A DNA stretch of 64,000 nt from Mariniflexile gromovii. GTDB lineage: Bacteria > Bacteroidota > Bacteroidia > Flavobacteriales > Flavobacteriaceae. Position numbers and translations under genes: made by a program. Numbering within the stretch: the first letter of the stretch is position 1; every line of letters starts with the position of its first letter. The notes under the pieces are model-generated. The model was given only the letters and a program-made list of their open reading frames with translations. It was not told the DNA's origin and made no database searches. The DNA is taken from NCBI RefSeq assembly GCF_017814435.1, contig NZ_JAGJCB010000012.1, forward strand, positions 62,001 to 126,000. The letters run 5' to 3'. Of the stretch, positions 1-8,458 are shown in pieces.

Positions 1-2112
1 TTGTAATTGGGCACGTTTTGATGCAATTTGCTTCGCTTCGCGTTCATCTTCAAATACATTGAATTTATCACCCGCTTGTGGCGCACCATCTAGACCTAAA
101 ATAGATACAGGTGTTGATGGACCAGCTGCTTCAACATTGTTTCCACGTTCGTCGTGCATGGCTTTTACCTTACCACTATTTTTTCCAGCCAATACATAAT
201 CTCCAACTCGAAGTGTTCCTGCCTGTACTAAAATAGTTGCTACGTAACCACGTCCTTTATCTAAAAAGGCTTCTACTACGGTACCTAATGCTGGTTTATT
301 TGGGTTTGCTTTCAGCTCTAACAATTCAGCTTCAAGCAATACTTTTTCTAATAATTCTTTTACGCCCGTACCTACTTTTGCTGAAATATCGTGTGATTGG
401 ATTTTACCGCCCCAATCTTCTACCAATAAATTCATTTGTGCTAATCCTTCCTTAATTTTTTCAGGGTTTGCAGCTGGTTTATCTATTTTATTAATAGCAA
501 ATACAATAGGCACCCCTGCTGCTTGTGCATGGGCAATAGCCTCTTTGGTTTGTGGCATGATATCATCATCGGCAGCAGCCACAATAATAGCGATATCGGT
601 TACTTGAGCTCCACGAGCACGCATTGCGGTAAACGCTTCGTGACCCGGTGTATCTAAGAACGCAATTTTTTGTCCGTTATCCAATTCTACACCATAGGCT
701 CCAATATGTTGTGTAATACCACCAGATTCTCCGGCAATTACATTTTCTTTACGGATATAATCCAGAAGCGATGTTTTACCATGATCTACGTGACCCATTA
801 CGGTTACAATCGGTGCTCTTGGTTTTAAATCTTCTTCTTTATCTTCATAAATATCGATAGATTCTTCAATATCGGCAGTAACAAATTCTACTTCGTAACC
901 AAACTCTTCAGCAACAATAGAGAGTGTTTCAGCATCTAAACGCTGGTTCATGGTCACCATCATTCCAAGCGACATACATGCAGAAATGATTTGAGTCACA
1001 GAAACATCCATCATAGTTGCAACTTCACTTGCCGTAACAAATTCGGTTACCTTTAGAATTTTACTTTCTGCTGCTTCTTGCTCTAAATTTCTTTCCGTTT
1101 GATCTCTATGTTGATCTCTTTTATCTCTTCTATATTTTGCGCCTTTACCTTTAGATGATTTTCCTTGAAGTTTTTCTAAAGTTTCACGTACTTGCTTTTT
1201 AACATCCTCATCACTAGGATCTTCTTTAACAATGGGGCGTCGTGATTGACCAGGTTTCCCTTTAAAACGGTCGTTGCCAGCTCTAATTGGTGCGCCTGGA
1301 CCTCTAGTGTCGGCTCCTTGTTGCGGACCACCAACTTTACTGATACGTCTGCGTTTTTTCTTGTTAGCGCCAGCATCTCCAGATTTTGCGTCTGGTTTTT
1401 TATCTTCTTTCTTTTTCTTTGGCTTATTGAACTGTGATAAATCAATTTTATCTCCAGCTATTTTTGGACCTGTAAGTACCTGATATTTGGTTTTAACTTT
1501 TTCATCTGGCACTAATTCACCATCCGAATTTGTTCTCAGTTTTTTAGGCTCAACTTCTTTTTTAGGTTCTTGAGTAGTTTCAGATTTAGGTTTAGAAACT
1601 TCTGGCTTAACTTCTTTCTTTACCTCATCAATAACAGGCGCTTTTACTTCTTCCTGTTTAGCAACTGCTGGTTGAACAGGTTTTTCTACAGTTTCTTCTT
1701 TAGGAACCTCTACCGCTTTTTCTTCTTGCTTTGGTTCTACAGGTACTTCTGCAGGTTTTTTTGGTTCTAAATCGATTTTTCCAACCTGTTTAGGACCCGA
1801 AAGAGTTTTAGAGGCTTTAATTATTTCCTCTTTTCTGGCTGCCTCTTTTTGTTTTTCTTCAAGCTCACGCTCGCGTTGCTCACGCAACACTTCTTTTTCT
1901 TTCTGTTTTGCTTCACCAACTTCTTTTGATGCTACTTTTTTGTTAGCATCCGTTTGAAATTCGTTTGAAAGAATTACATGTACTTCTTCTGAAATTTTAG
2001 TATTCGGACTTTTCTCAATATCAACCCCTTTTGATTCCAGAAAATCAACAGCACGGTCAATAGAAATATTGAGTTCACGTAATACTTTATTTAATCTAAT
2101 TGTGTCAGCCAT
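1..2112 (-). CDS. infB: Translation initiation factor IF-2 (3' end outside window)
   Basis: GTPase that delivers initiator tRNA to the 30S subunit. The reading frame opens at ATG 2110-2112 (MADTIRLNK) and stays open to the left edge, so about 704 codons are present and the C-terminal domains are missing. An N-terminal IF2_N-like helical module is followed by a long Pro/Glu/Lys-rich linker (about residues 60-330) and a second IF2_N-like stretch. The G domain carries GHVDHGKT (near 775-800), DTPGH (near 640-655) and NKID (near 485-510). It is the third gene of rimP-nusA-infB, with 29 bp after the nusA stop. The long variable linker is usual for Bacteroidota IF-2. Confidence 0.96.
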   Translation of the reverse strand, partial: MADTIRLNKVLRELNISIDRAVDFLESKGVDIEKSPNTKISEEVHVILSNEFQTDANKKVASKEVGEAKQKEKEVLREQRERELEEKQKEAARKEEIIKASKTLSGPKQVGKIDLEPKKPAEVPVEPKQEEKAVEVPKEETVEKPVQPAVAKQEEVKAPVIDEVKKEVKPEVSKPKSETTQEPKKEVEPKKLRTNSDGELVPDEKVKTKYQVLTGPKIAGDKIDLSQFNKPKKKKEDKKPDAKSGDAGANKKKRRRISKVGGPQQGADTRGPGAPIRAGNDRFKGKPGQSRRPIVKEDPSDEDVKKQVRETLEKLQGKSSKGKGAKYRRDKRDQHRDQTERNLEQEAAESKILKVTEFVTASEVATMMDVSVTQIISACMSLGMMVTMNQRLDAETLSIVAEEFGYEVEFVTADIEESIDIYEDKEEDLKPRAPIVTVMGHVDHGKTSLLDYIRKENVIAGESGGITQHIGAYGVELDNGQKIAFLDTPGHEAFTAMRARGAQVTDIAIIVAAADDDIMPQTKEAIAHAQAAGVPIVFAINKIDKPAANPEKIKEGLAQMNLLVEDWGGKIQSHDISAKVGTGVKELLEKVLLEAELLELKANPNKPALGTVVEAFLDKGRGYVATILVQAGTLRVGDYVLAGKNSGKVKAMHDERGNNVEAAGPSTPVSILGLDGAPQAGDKFNVFEDEREAKQIASKRAQLQ

Positions 2113-2141
2113 AAATTGCCTTTAAAATACTCAAATATATG

Positions 2142-3374
2142 TTATTCTTCAAATTCTTCTCTAAGAATTCTAATAACGTCTTTAATTGTTTCTTCTTCTA
2201 AATCGGTTCTTTTTACTAAATCGTCTACATCTTGCTCTAAAATACTTTTTGCAGTATCCAATCCAGCTTTACTAAACTCTTCAATAACCCATCCTTCTAT
2301 TTCATCAGAGAATTCTCTTAACTCAACATCTTCCTCGGCACCTTCCCTAAATACATCTATTTCATAACCAGTTAATTGGCCCGCCAAACGAATGTTATGA
2401 CCACCTCTACCAATGGCTTTACTTACTTCTTCTGGCTTTAATATAACTTCTGCACGTTTGGTTTCTTCATTAATTTTTACTGAAGTTACTCTTGCAGGAC
2501 TTAATGCTCTTGTTATGTATAATTGTAAATTGTTTGTGTAATTAATTACATCAATATTTTCATTACCTAATTCGCGAACAATACCATGAATTCTTGATCC
2601 TTTCATACCAACACAAGCACCAACAGGGTCAATTCTATCATCATAAGAATCTACCGCTACTTTTGCTTTTTCTCCTGGTATTCTAACAACGTTTTTAATG
2701 GTAATTAAACCATCGAAAACTTCTGGTATTTCTTGTTCAAAAAGCTTTTCTAAAAAAGCAGGCGATGTTCTAGACATAATGATGGTTGGTTTTGCACCTT
2801 TTAACTCCACACTATCTACAACACCTCTTACATTATCACCTTTTCTAAAGAAATCTGAAGGAATTTGTTTTTCCTTTGGAAGCACAATTTCGTTTCCTTC
2901 ATCATCCAGTAAAATAACAGCTCTGTGACGAATGTGGTGCACTTCTGCCGTATAAATTTCACCGATTAAATCTTTAAATTGTTTAAAAACAATAGTGTTA
3001 TCGTGTTCATGAATTTTAGAAATTAGGTTTTGACGCAATGCCAAAATAGCACGTCTTCCTAAATGGATAAGCTTAACTTCTTCAGATACTTCTTCGCCAA
3101 CTTCAAAATCTGGCTCGATTTTTCGAGCTTCTGATAATGAAATTTCTTGGTTTGGTTCTTCAACCTCACCATCGGCAACCACCACTCTATTTCTCCAAAT
3201 TTCTAAATCACCTTTATCAGGATTTACAATAATGTCGAAATTATCATCGTCACCATATTTCTTTTTTAAGGCGCTTCTAAACACATCCTCTAAAATCGCC
3301 ATTAACGTTACTCTGTCAATTAGCTTATCGTCTTTGAATTCTGAAAAAGATTCAATTAACGCGATATTCTCCAT
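2142..3374 (-). CDS. nusA: Transcription termination/antitermination factor NusA
   Basis: Binds RNA polymerase and modulates pausing, termination and antitermination. At 410 aa it has the usual Bacteroidota length, shorter than enterobacterial NusA. The N-terminal RNAP-binding domain (about 1-130) is followed by an S1 domain (about 130-200), then two KH domains with the GMKGSRIHGIVRELGNE and GRGGHNIRLAGQLTG signatures. The acidic C-terminal helical tail (about 360-410) replaces the two acidic repeats of E. coli NusA. It lies 13 bp downstream of rimP and 29 bp upstream of infB in the conserved rimP-nusA-infB order. Co-transcription from the promoter near 3912 is likely. Confidence 0.97.
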   Translation of the reverse strand: MENIALIESFSEFKDDKLIDRVTLMAILEDVFRSALKKKYGDDDNFDIIVNPDKGDLEIWRNRVVVADGEVEEPNQEISLSEARKIEPDFEVGEEVSEEVKLIHLGRRAILALRQNLISKIHEHDNTIVFKQFKDLIGEIYTAEVHHIRHRAVILLDDEGNEIVLPKEKQIPSDFFRKGDNVRGVVDSVELKGAKPTIIMSRTSPAFLEKLFEQEIPEVFDGLITIKNVVRIPGEKAKVAVDSYDDRIDPVGACVGMKGSRIHGIVRELGNENIDVINYTNNLQLYITRALSPARVTSVKINEETKRAEVILKPEEVSKAIGRGGHNIRLAGQLTGYEIDVFREGAEEDVELREFSDEIEGWVIEEFSKAGLDTAKSILEQDVDDLVKRTDLEEETIKDVIRILREEFEE

Positions 3375-3387
3375 AACTCTTATTGAA

Positions 3388-3849
3388 TTAAAATTTAATC
3401 ATAACTTTTGCTTCTACAATATCTTCGTAAGCGATTTCCGCTTGCTTTTTAACAGTTACTTTCCCTTTACCTACCGGTTTTGGTTCTCTAACTTTCCATT
3501 CCAATGTAATATTTGTGTCGGTTGCTTTAGTAAGTGTGCCTTCAAATTTTTCTGAAGCCGTTCTTACCAATAACTCGCGTTTCAAATTTTTACTATACTG
3601 TCTTCTATTCACTAACGGCGAAGTGGCTCCTGCCGACATAACTTCCAAAGAAAAATCATGTTCTTCTCTATCAATGTTATGCTCAATGGCCCTACTTACA
3701 AACATGCAATCTTCAACTAAAACGCCATTATCACCATCAATAACAATATTGACATGATTATCTGTGCTAATTGAAAAATCAATTAAAAACAAATCTGGAC
3801 GTTCTACTAACGCCGTTTCCAGTAAATCTTTTACAATATTTTTAAACAT
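3388..3849 (-). CDS. rimP: Ribosome maturation factor RimP
   Basis: Assists 30S subunit maturation. At 153 aa the length fits the family. It has an N-terminal alpha/beta domain containing DCMFVSRAIE and SLEVMSAGATSPL, matching the RimP core (cf. YxLEVSSPGxxRPL), and a C-terminal SH3-like barrel (about 85-153) ending in a lysine-rich strand. It is the first gene of the rimP-nusA-infB operon. Its start codon lies 8 nt after the U-tract of a strong terminator-like hairpin in the leader, so expression of the operon may be attenuated there. Confidence 0.95.
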   Translation of the reverse strand: MFKNIVKDLLETALVERPDLFLIDFSISTDNHVNIVIDGDNGVLVEDCMFVSRAIEHNIDREEHDFSLEVMSAGATSPLVNRRQYSKNLKRELLVRTASEKFEGTLTKATDTNITLEWKVREPKPVGKGKVTVKKQAEIAYEDIVEAKVMIKF

Positions 3850-3855
3850 TTTTAT

Positions 3856-3886
3856 TATAAAAAGAGGGGACTTTCCGTCCCCTCTT
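3856..3886 (-). terminator. Terminator-like hairpin in the rimP leader (candidate attenuator)
   Basis: On the minus strand AAGAGGGGAC, a 5-nt loop GGAAA and GTCCCCTCTT form a perfect 10-bp stem (3862-3886), followed directly by TTTTTATAA. There is no minus-strand gene upstream to terminate: the next gene, at 4073, is divergent. The hairpin therefore sits between the predicted rimP promoter and the rimP ATG at 3849. Transcriptional attenuation of rimP-nusA-infB is the natural reading. Autoregulation by NusA is inference. Confidence 0.65.
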
Positions 3887-3911
3887 ATTTAGTTTTAGCC
3901 TTTCAACGGTG

Positions 3912-3919
3912 CAAATATA
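3912..3919 (-). promoter_or_regulatory. Bacteroidota-type -7 element for rimP-nusA-infB
   Basis: On the minus strand TATATTTG followed by CACCG matches the Bacteroidota primary-sigma -7 consensus TAnnTTTG. It would give a leader of about 55-60 nt that contains the hairpin at 3862-3886. I see no convincing -33 TTTG at the expected distance, so the call rests on the -7 box and position only. Confidence 0.5.
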
Positions 3920-4072
3920 TAATATTTTATTGATTTTTAAAGTAATATTTCATAAATTTAGGTATAACTTACTTGTGAAATTATGAAACGAGTATGTTAA
4001 AAATTTTATCACAAAAGGGAATAATTAACAGTAAATAATAGGTGTTCATTATAAAATAATAAATACAGCCAT

Positions 4073-4897
4073 ATGAAAAAAATACTTGTCCCTACCGACT
4101 TTTCCACTCAAGCCGAAAACGCTTTAAAGGTAGCCGCTCAATTAGCAAGAAAGCATGAATGTGAAATTTATTTGCTACATATTCTTGAGGTGCCCATGCA
4201 CACCATAGATGCTTTAAGCACTTATAACGATTTGCCGGAAGCCATGTTTTTTATGAAACTGGCGCACAAGCAATTTGAAGAATTGAAAGCACAAGACTAT
4301 TTAAAAGACCTTGTGATACACGAACAAGTAGAATTTCATGAGATATTTAAAGGGGTTTTTCACGTTTGCAAAAAACACCACATCGATTTGGTTATTATGG
4401 GTTCTAATGGTGCCAGCGGTTTAAAAGAAATGCTTATTGGAAGCAATACCGAAAAAGTGGTGCGTACATCTGAAACTCCTGTGTTAGTTATTAAAAATGA
4501 ACACAAAACGTTTAAAACCAAACATTTTGTATTTGCATCCGATTTTAACGAAGAAAGCATTGAACCGTTTAAAAAAGCCATTGCATTTGCTAATCTGTTT
4601 GATTCTAAAATGCATTTACTTATGGTGAATACGCCCAATCATTTTATTACATCTAGCGACGCCCAAACTAGAATACAAAATTTTATTAAAGATATAAAAA
4701 TGCCAAATTATACTATTAATATTTACAACGATGTGACTATTGAAACTGGCATTATGAATTTTTCACAATCTATTGAAGCCGATATCATTGGCATGAGCAC
4801 CCATGGCAGGCAAGGTATCTCCCATTTCTTTAATGGCAGTATAAGTGAAGATTTAGTAAACCACGCCAAAAGGCCTGTTATTACTTTTAAAATTTAA
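4073..4897 (+). CDS. Universal stress protein, tandem UspA domains
   Basis: Cytoplasmic stress protein of 274 aa with two UspA folds. Domain 1 spans about 1-142, starts KKILVPTDFS and contains the nucleotide-binding type signature GSNGASG-x8-S-NTEKVV. Domain 2 spans about 150-274 and is more degenerate, ending GMSTHGRQGISHFFNGSISE. The tandem architecture is common in Bacteroidota. It is monocistronic and divergent from rimP, with a bidirectional hairpin terminator after it. The actual stress signal cannot be inferred from sequence. Confidence 0.9.
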   Translation: MKKILVPTDFSTQAENALKVAAQLARKHECEIYLLHILEVPMHTIDALSTYNDLPEAMFFMKLAHKQFEELKAQDYLKDLVIHEQVEFHEIFKGVFHVCKKHHIDLVIMGSNGASGLKEMLIGSNTEKVVRTSETPVLVIKNEHKTFKTKHFVFASDFNEESIEPFKKAIAFANLFDSKMHLLMVNTPNHFITSSDAQTRIQNFIKDIKMPNYTINIYNDVTIETGIMNFSQSIEADIIGMSTHGRQGISHFFNGSISEDLVNHAKRPVITFKI

Positions 4898-4942
4898 AAA
4901 AGTTGTAAAGGAACAGAGAAGCAAAGTTTTAAAAAAATCACA

Positions 4943-4977
4943 AAAAAAAATCCCAATCTTTCGACTGGGATTTTTTT
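4943..4977. terminator. Bidirectional intrinsic terminator between convergent genes
   Basis: AAATCCCAATC, loop TTTC and GACTGGGATTT form a stem with one mismatch. The hairpin is flanked by a run of A on the left and T on the right, so it can end both the stress-protein transcript (+) and the secreted-protein transcript (-). Confidence 0.8.
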
Positions 4978-4994
4978 AAGTACTTTTTTAATAA

Positions 4995-7900
4995 TTACAA
5001 TTTCACAAAGCGTTTAACACCGTAGTTCATTGTTTTTATAATATACACTCCAGACGTTAATTGAGAAACATCCAACGTGTTTTCATTATTAAATGTTTTT
5101 ATTTCTTGTCCATTTACATTATAAATACTTCCTGATATTGTTTTATTGAACTTTAATATATTGTTGCTTACTGGATTTGGGTACAATTTAAAGTTGTTTT
5201 TAGCAACTTCTTCACTAATACTTAAAACCATATCTTCAATTTGAATAATTCCTAAAGAACCACTTACTTCGTAACCCACTAAAAGCATGTTTTTTGAGTT
5301 TGGGCTATCGGCAGCTGGTATGAACTTTATAATTTCAGGAGCCGTATCACCAGAAGTTCTATTCCCTGAATAATATGTGATAAACTCTACATCATTTGGA
5401 TTAGTAATATCGTACATTAAGATAGAACTTTGTCTTTCCAATCCTATAAAAGCATAGGTTTTACCATCAATTGTTCCAATAGCAACTGCTTCTGGTTCGC
5501 CACCTTTATCATCTGACCTCCCATCTTTAGTTCCTTCATCTTCATTAAACAACGCAGATTCTTCAGAATTTATTTTTAATGAAAATTGGTTAGCGCTATC
5601 AAATATTAAATTTCCGTATTCATCAAAAATTGAAAACGATCTTCCTCCGTAGGAATATATCTGCTCAAAAGTACCATCATTGTTATAATCTCCATCTGCA
5701 ATGGTTGTTTTTAATCTACCTAAATTTGCATCGGTTTGAAGCGCCACGGCATTTGGATAATAGGTTGTGTTTAATGTTAAATCTTTAACACGTACTTCTT
5801 CAGAAAATCCACCGTAATCTCTAGAATCGCCTTCGTTTGCTGTAACTATGTAATTTAATCCATTCACATTATAAGAAGTAATCGCATCAGGCATAAACAT
5901 CCCTAATGTTGGGTGCTCGGTAATGTTTACTGCATTATCCCTATCGGAAGCATCAAAACCATAATCGTTTGCAAATGATATAATTCCTAACACACTTGCA
6001 TCCGTTATTCCTGCACCTGCTAAACCAAAATCGTTATCGTTTATAACTGCAATTTCATTATTTGGCAATAAGGCAATACCTTCTGCTTTATCAGAAGATT
6101 GGTAACCAATACTTGGTAAGTTTACCACTTTTGTTTTGTGGGCCACACGGATATTTTCTGCAACCATATCATCTGCTGATAACTCTTCTAGTTCTTTTCC
6201 AGCGTACAAACCATTACCTAAAATGTTAGTGGCAAAATTGATATCGATTTCAAAAATATATTTTTTACCATAAGTAGCTGCTGGCCCTTCAGAATCGCGT
6301 TCAATAACCAAAAATTTACCATTGCCTGTGTACACGGCATCACCTATTTTATCAACTCTTGAAGACGCGTAACCTGCATCTTTATTTCTTTCTAATAAAT
6401 ACACATATTCTTCAACTGGTGTACCTGTATTGGCGTCAATACCTAATATTCTAACAACATCCGATTTATTTCTTACAGCTGCGCTTGACGGGTTATCTAA
6501 AGGCGATTGTATAAATGCATAAACTACATGCTTTGTTTCATCATAAGCAATGGCTTCAAAACCTCTATTGTCCCATCTTTTTGAATATACCGCAGGCAAT
6601 GTTTCATTTCCATATGTACCAACTGCTTGTGGAGTTGTTCCTAATAATGAAGTTCCAGATGGCACAAATCGGTCAATTAGTTTTCCTGTTGCATCAAACT
6701 TGTACATGGCAGGTCTGTACTCATCACACATCCAAAAATTTCCATCTTTATCAATTAGAATACCTTCAAAATCGCCACCGAATTCATCATATGGAAGTGC
6801 GTGGTATGCTTCCGAAGCACCATCTACATAATCTGTATTAGCATAAGCTGTAGAGGCATCGGTATAAGTTACAGGCACCTCATCAAAACCTGAAATATTT
6901 CCTTTTCCAGTAATGGGTGTAGTACCATCTTGTCTGGTTAGCAAAATTTGAGCATCTAAAGTGATAGCTCCTGTCGTTTTATTTAATGTGAACTTGGCAA
7001 TTCTACCTTGGTAATCTGGTAATTTAAAAGGTCTTAAAGGTTTTGATGAAGCTGGTGTAACACCTGAAACCGCATCGGCATTAGGACCTCTATCTGGAAC
7101 TGCATAAAAAACGTAATTAGTTGTTGTTGAGCTTGCAGCGTCATAAAACAATCCTGAAAAGCCACCCAAAGCCACGGGTGCTTGTCCGCCATCGTAAACT
7201 GGCGTTCCTAAAGTTGGCCAACTTGCAGCTAGTTCATTTACAACATAGCTTGTAACAGTAGGCGTACCTAATATATGATTTTTATAGCCTAAAGGTAAAA
7301 TATCAATAATAGTATTGGTTGTTAAATCGACAACAGCAAACGCATTGTTTTCTTGACAACCTACATACGCTTTAGTACCATCTGCTAAAACCGTGATATA
7401 TTCTGGCTCCATATCTTGTGAAACCGTAGCTAAACCATTGTTTCCAAAAATACGGATGCCTTTATTTTGAAGGGATGCTTTTTTGTTATCATAACTATTA
7501 AAATTAATAGAAGTAACAGTAGCAGACAAAACGCCCGAATTTAAATCTATTACCGAAATAGTTCCTTCTGGGTCGTTCGTATAATCATCAGACGGTTCAC
7601 CTTCATTGGCTACCAAAATTTTGGTGAAGTCTGGTGTAAAGGTTAACATATCCGGTAATGCTCCAACAGTTACTTGATGAACGTAGTCGCCATTCAAATC
7701 AAAAAACACAACTTTTCCAGCGTTTTGTTTTGGGCTAGCTTCTACGGCAATAGCTACTATATTTTGATGAATAGCAATTGAGTTTGGTCCGCCTCCATAA
7801 GAAGATAAATCTACGGTTTTAACTAATGAAGGTATTGACGGATTACTAATATCAACAATAGTGAAACTATTGCTTGCTGAATTAGTAAAAAAAGCTTGTT

Positions 7901-8042
7901 TGTTAGTTACATCATAAGCAACTGTTTCAGCGGAAGCTTCAACACCTGTTTTATAACTAGCCAAATGCTGAAGCGCATTTTGACTATTAACTGTCGTGAA
8001 TGACAAAGCTAGTAAACTAGCAAGGAAAGTAATTTTTTTCAT
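4995..8042 (-). CDS. Secreted choice-of-anchor I / phytase-like beta-propeller protein with T9SS sorting tail
   Basis: A 1015-aa exported protein. An N-terminal signal peptide ends near VNSQ. Residues about 20-255 match the first half of the choice-of-anchor I propeller family (LPDMLTFTPD, VANEGEPSDDYTNDPEG). Residues about 260-690 match the esterase-like activity of phytase family (DRGPNAD, GGDFEGILIDKDGNFW, RGFEAIAYDE). Residues about 695-930 return to choice-of-anchor I (MFMPDAITSY, TANEGDSRDYGGF). The last ~75 residues (FKLYPNPVSN to GVKRFVKL) are a type A T9SS C-terminal domain, so it should be exported by type IX secretion to the cell surface. The substrate is unknown; phosphomonoester or phytate hydrolysis is possible only by family analogy. 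The phytase-like domain appears nested inside the other propeller. Confidence 0.85.
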   Translation of the reverse strand: MKKITFLASLLALSFTTVNSQNALQHLASYKTGVEASAETVAYDVTNKQAFFTNSASNSFTIVDISNPSIPSLVKTVDLSSYGGGPNSIAIHQNIVAIAVEASPKQNAGKVVFFDLNGDYVHQVTVGALPDMLTFTPDFTKILVANEGEPSDDYTNDPEGTISVIDLNSGVLSATVTSINFNSYDNKKASLQNKGIRIFGNNGLATVSQDMEPEYITVLADGTKAYVGCQENNAFAVVDLTTNTIIDILPLGYKNHILGTPTVTSYVVNELAASWPTLGTPVYDGGQAPVALGGFSGLFYDAASSTTTNYVFYAVPDRGPNADAVSGVTPASSKPLRPFKLPDYQGRIAKFTLNKTTGAITLDAQILLTRQDGTTPITGKGNISGFDEVPVTYTDASTAYANTDYVDGASEAYHALPYDEFGGDFEGILIDKDGNFWMCDEYRPAMYKFDATGKLIDRFVPSGTSLLGTTPQAVGTYGNETLPAVYSKRWDNRGFEAIAYDETKHVVYAFIQSPLDNPSSAAVRNKSDVVRILGIDANTGTPVEEYVYLLERNKDAGYASSRVDKIGDAVYTGNGKFLVIERDSEGPAATYGKKYIFEIDINFATNILGNGLYAGKELEELSADDMVAENIRVAHKTKVVNLPSIGYQSSDKAEGIALLPNNEIAVINDNDFGLAGAGITDASVLGIISFANDYGFDASDRDNAVNITEHPTLGMFMPDAITSYNVNGLNYIVTANEGDSRDYGGFSEEVRVKDLTLNTTYYPNAVALQTDANLGRLKTTIADGDYNNDGTFEQIYSYGGRSFSIFDEYGNLIFDSANQFSLKINSEESALFNEDEGTKDGRSDDKGGEPEAVAIGTIDGKTYAFIGLERQSSILMYDITNPNDVEFITYYSGNRTSGDTAPEIIKFIPAADSPNSKNMLLVGYEVSGSLGIIQIEDMVLSISEEVAKNNFKLYPNPVSNNILKFNKTISGSIYNVNGQEIKTFNNENTLDVSQLTSGVYIIKTMNYGVKRFVKL

Positions 8043-8191
8043 TTTATTTGATAGGATTAATTAATCCAATAAATAAAGTGATTACTCCCCTTTTTGATAT
8101 TACGCTAAAATTATATTGGTGTAAAGTATTAGCATGTAATTTTAAATTAATGACATCTTAAGTTTATGGATGTTACCTAAACATTAAACCA

Positions 8192-8425
8192 CTAACGTTT
8201 GTCGCCTTCACGTTCACGCATTTTTTCCAAATTTTCTTTGGTAAGCATGTAATCTTTAACGTTTTTATCTTTCCAGCGGTAATAAGAAAATAAAGGGAAA
8301 ACAATTAAAAAAAGACCACTTACCCCAAAACCAATCAGTTTTTGTGAATAATCAGATTCTAAAAAATAGCCTGTTAGGATGCTTGCAAATGCCGCTATGA
8401 AGAGAAAAAAAATCAGGTATTTCAT
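8192..8425 (-). CDS. Small two-helix membrane protein, unknown function
   Basis: 77 aa. Two hydrophobic segments (about 2-20 and 31-50) are separated by a short polar loop. A basic and acidic tail follows (KDNVKDYMLTKENLEKMRE region) that should face the cytoplasm. I do not recognise a named family. It lies 33 bp after the ClC gene stop on the same strand and may be co-transcribed with it. Codon use resembles its neighbours, and the hydrophobic pattern makes a chance ORF unlikely. Confidence 0.7.
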   Translation of the reverse strand: MKYLIFFLFIAAFASILTGYFLESDYSQKLIGFGVSGLFLIVFPLFSYYRWKDKNVKDYMLTKENLEKMREREGDKR

Positions 8426-8458
8426 GACTATGTACGACTTAAGTGGAATGTTGAATTT

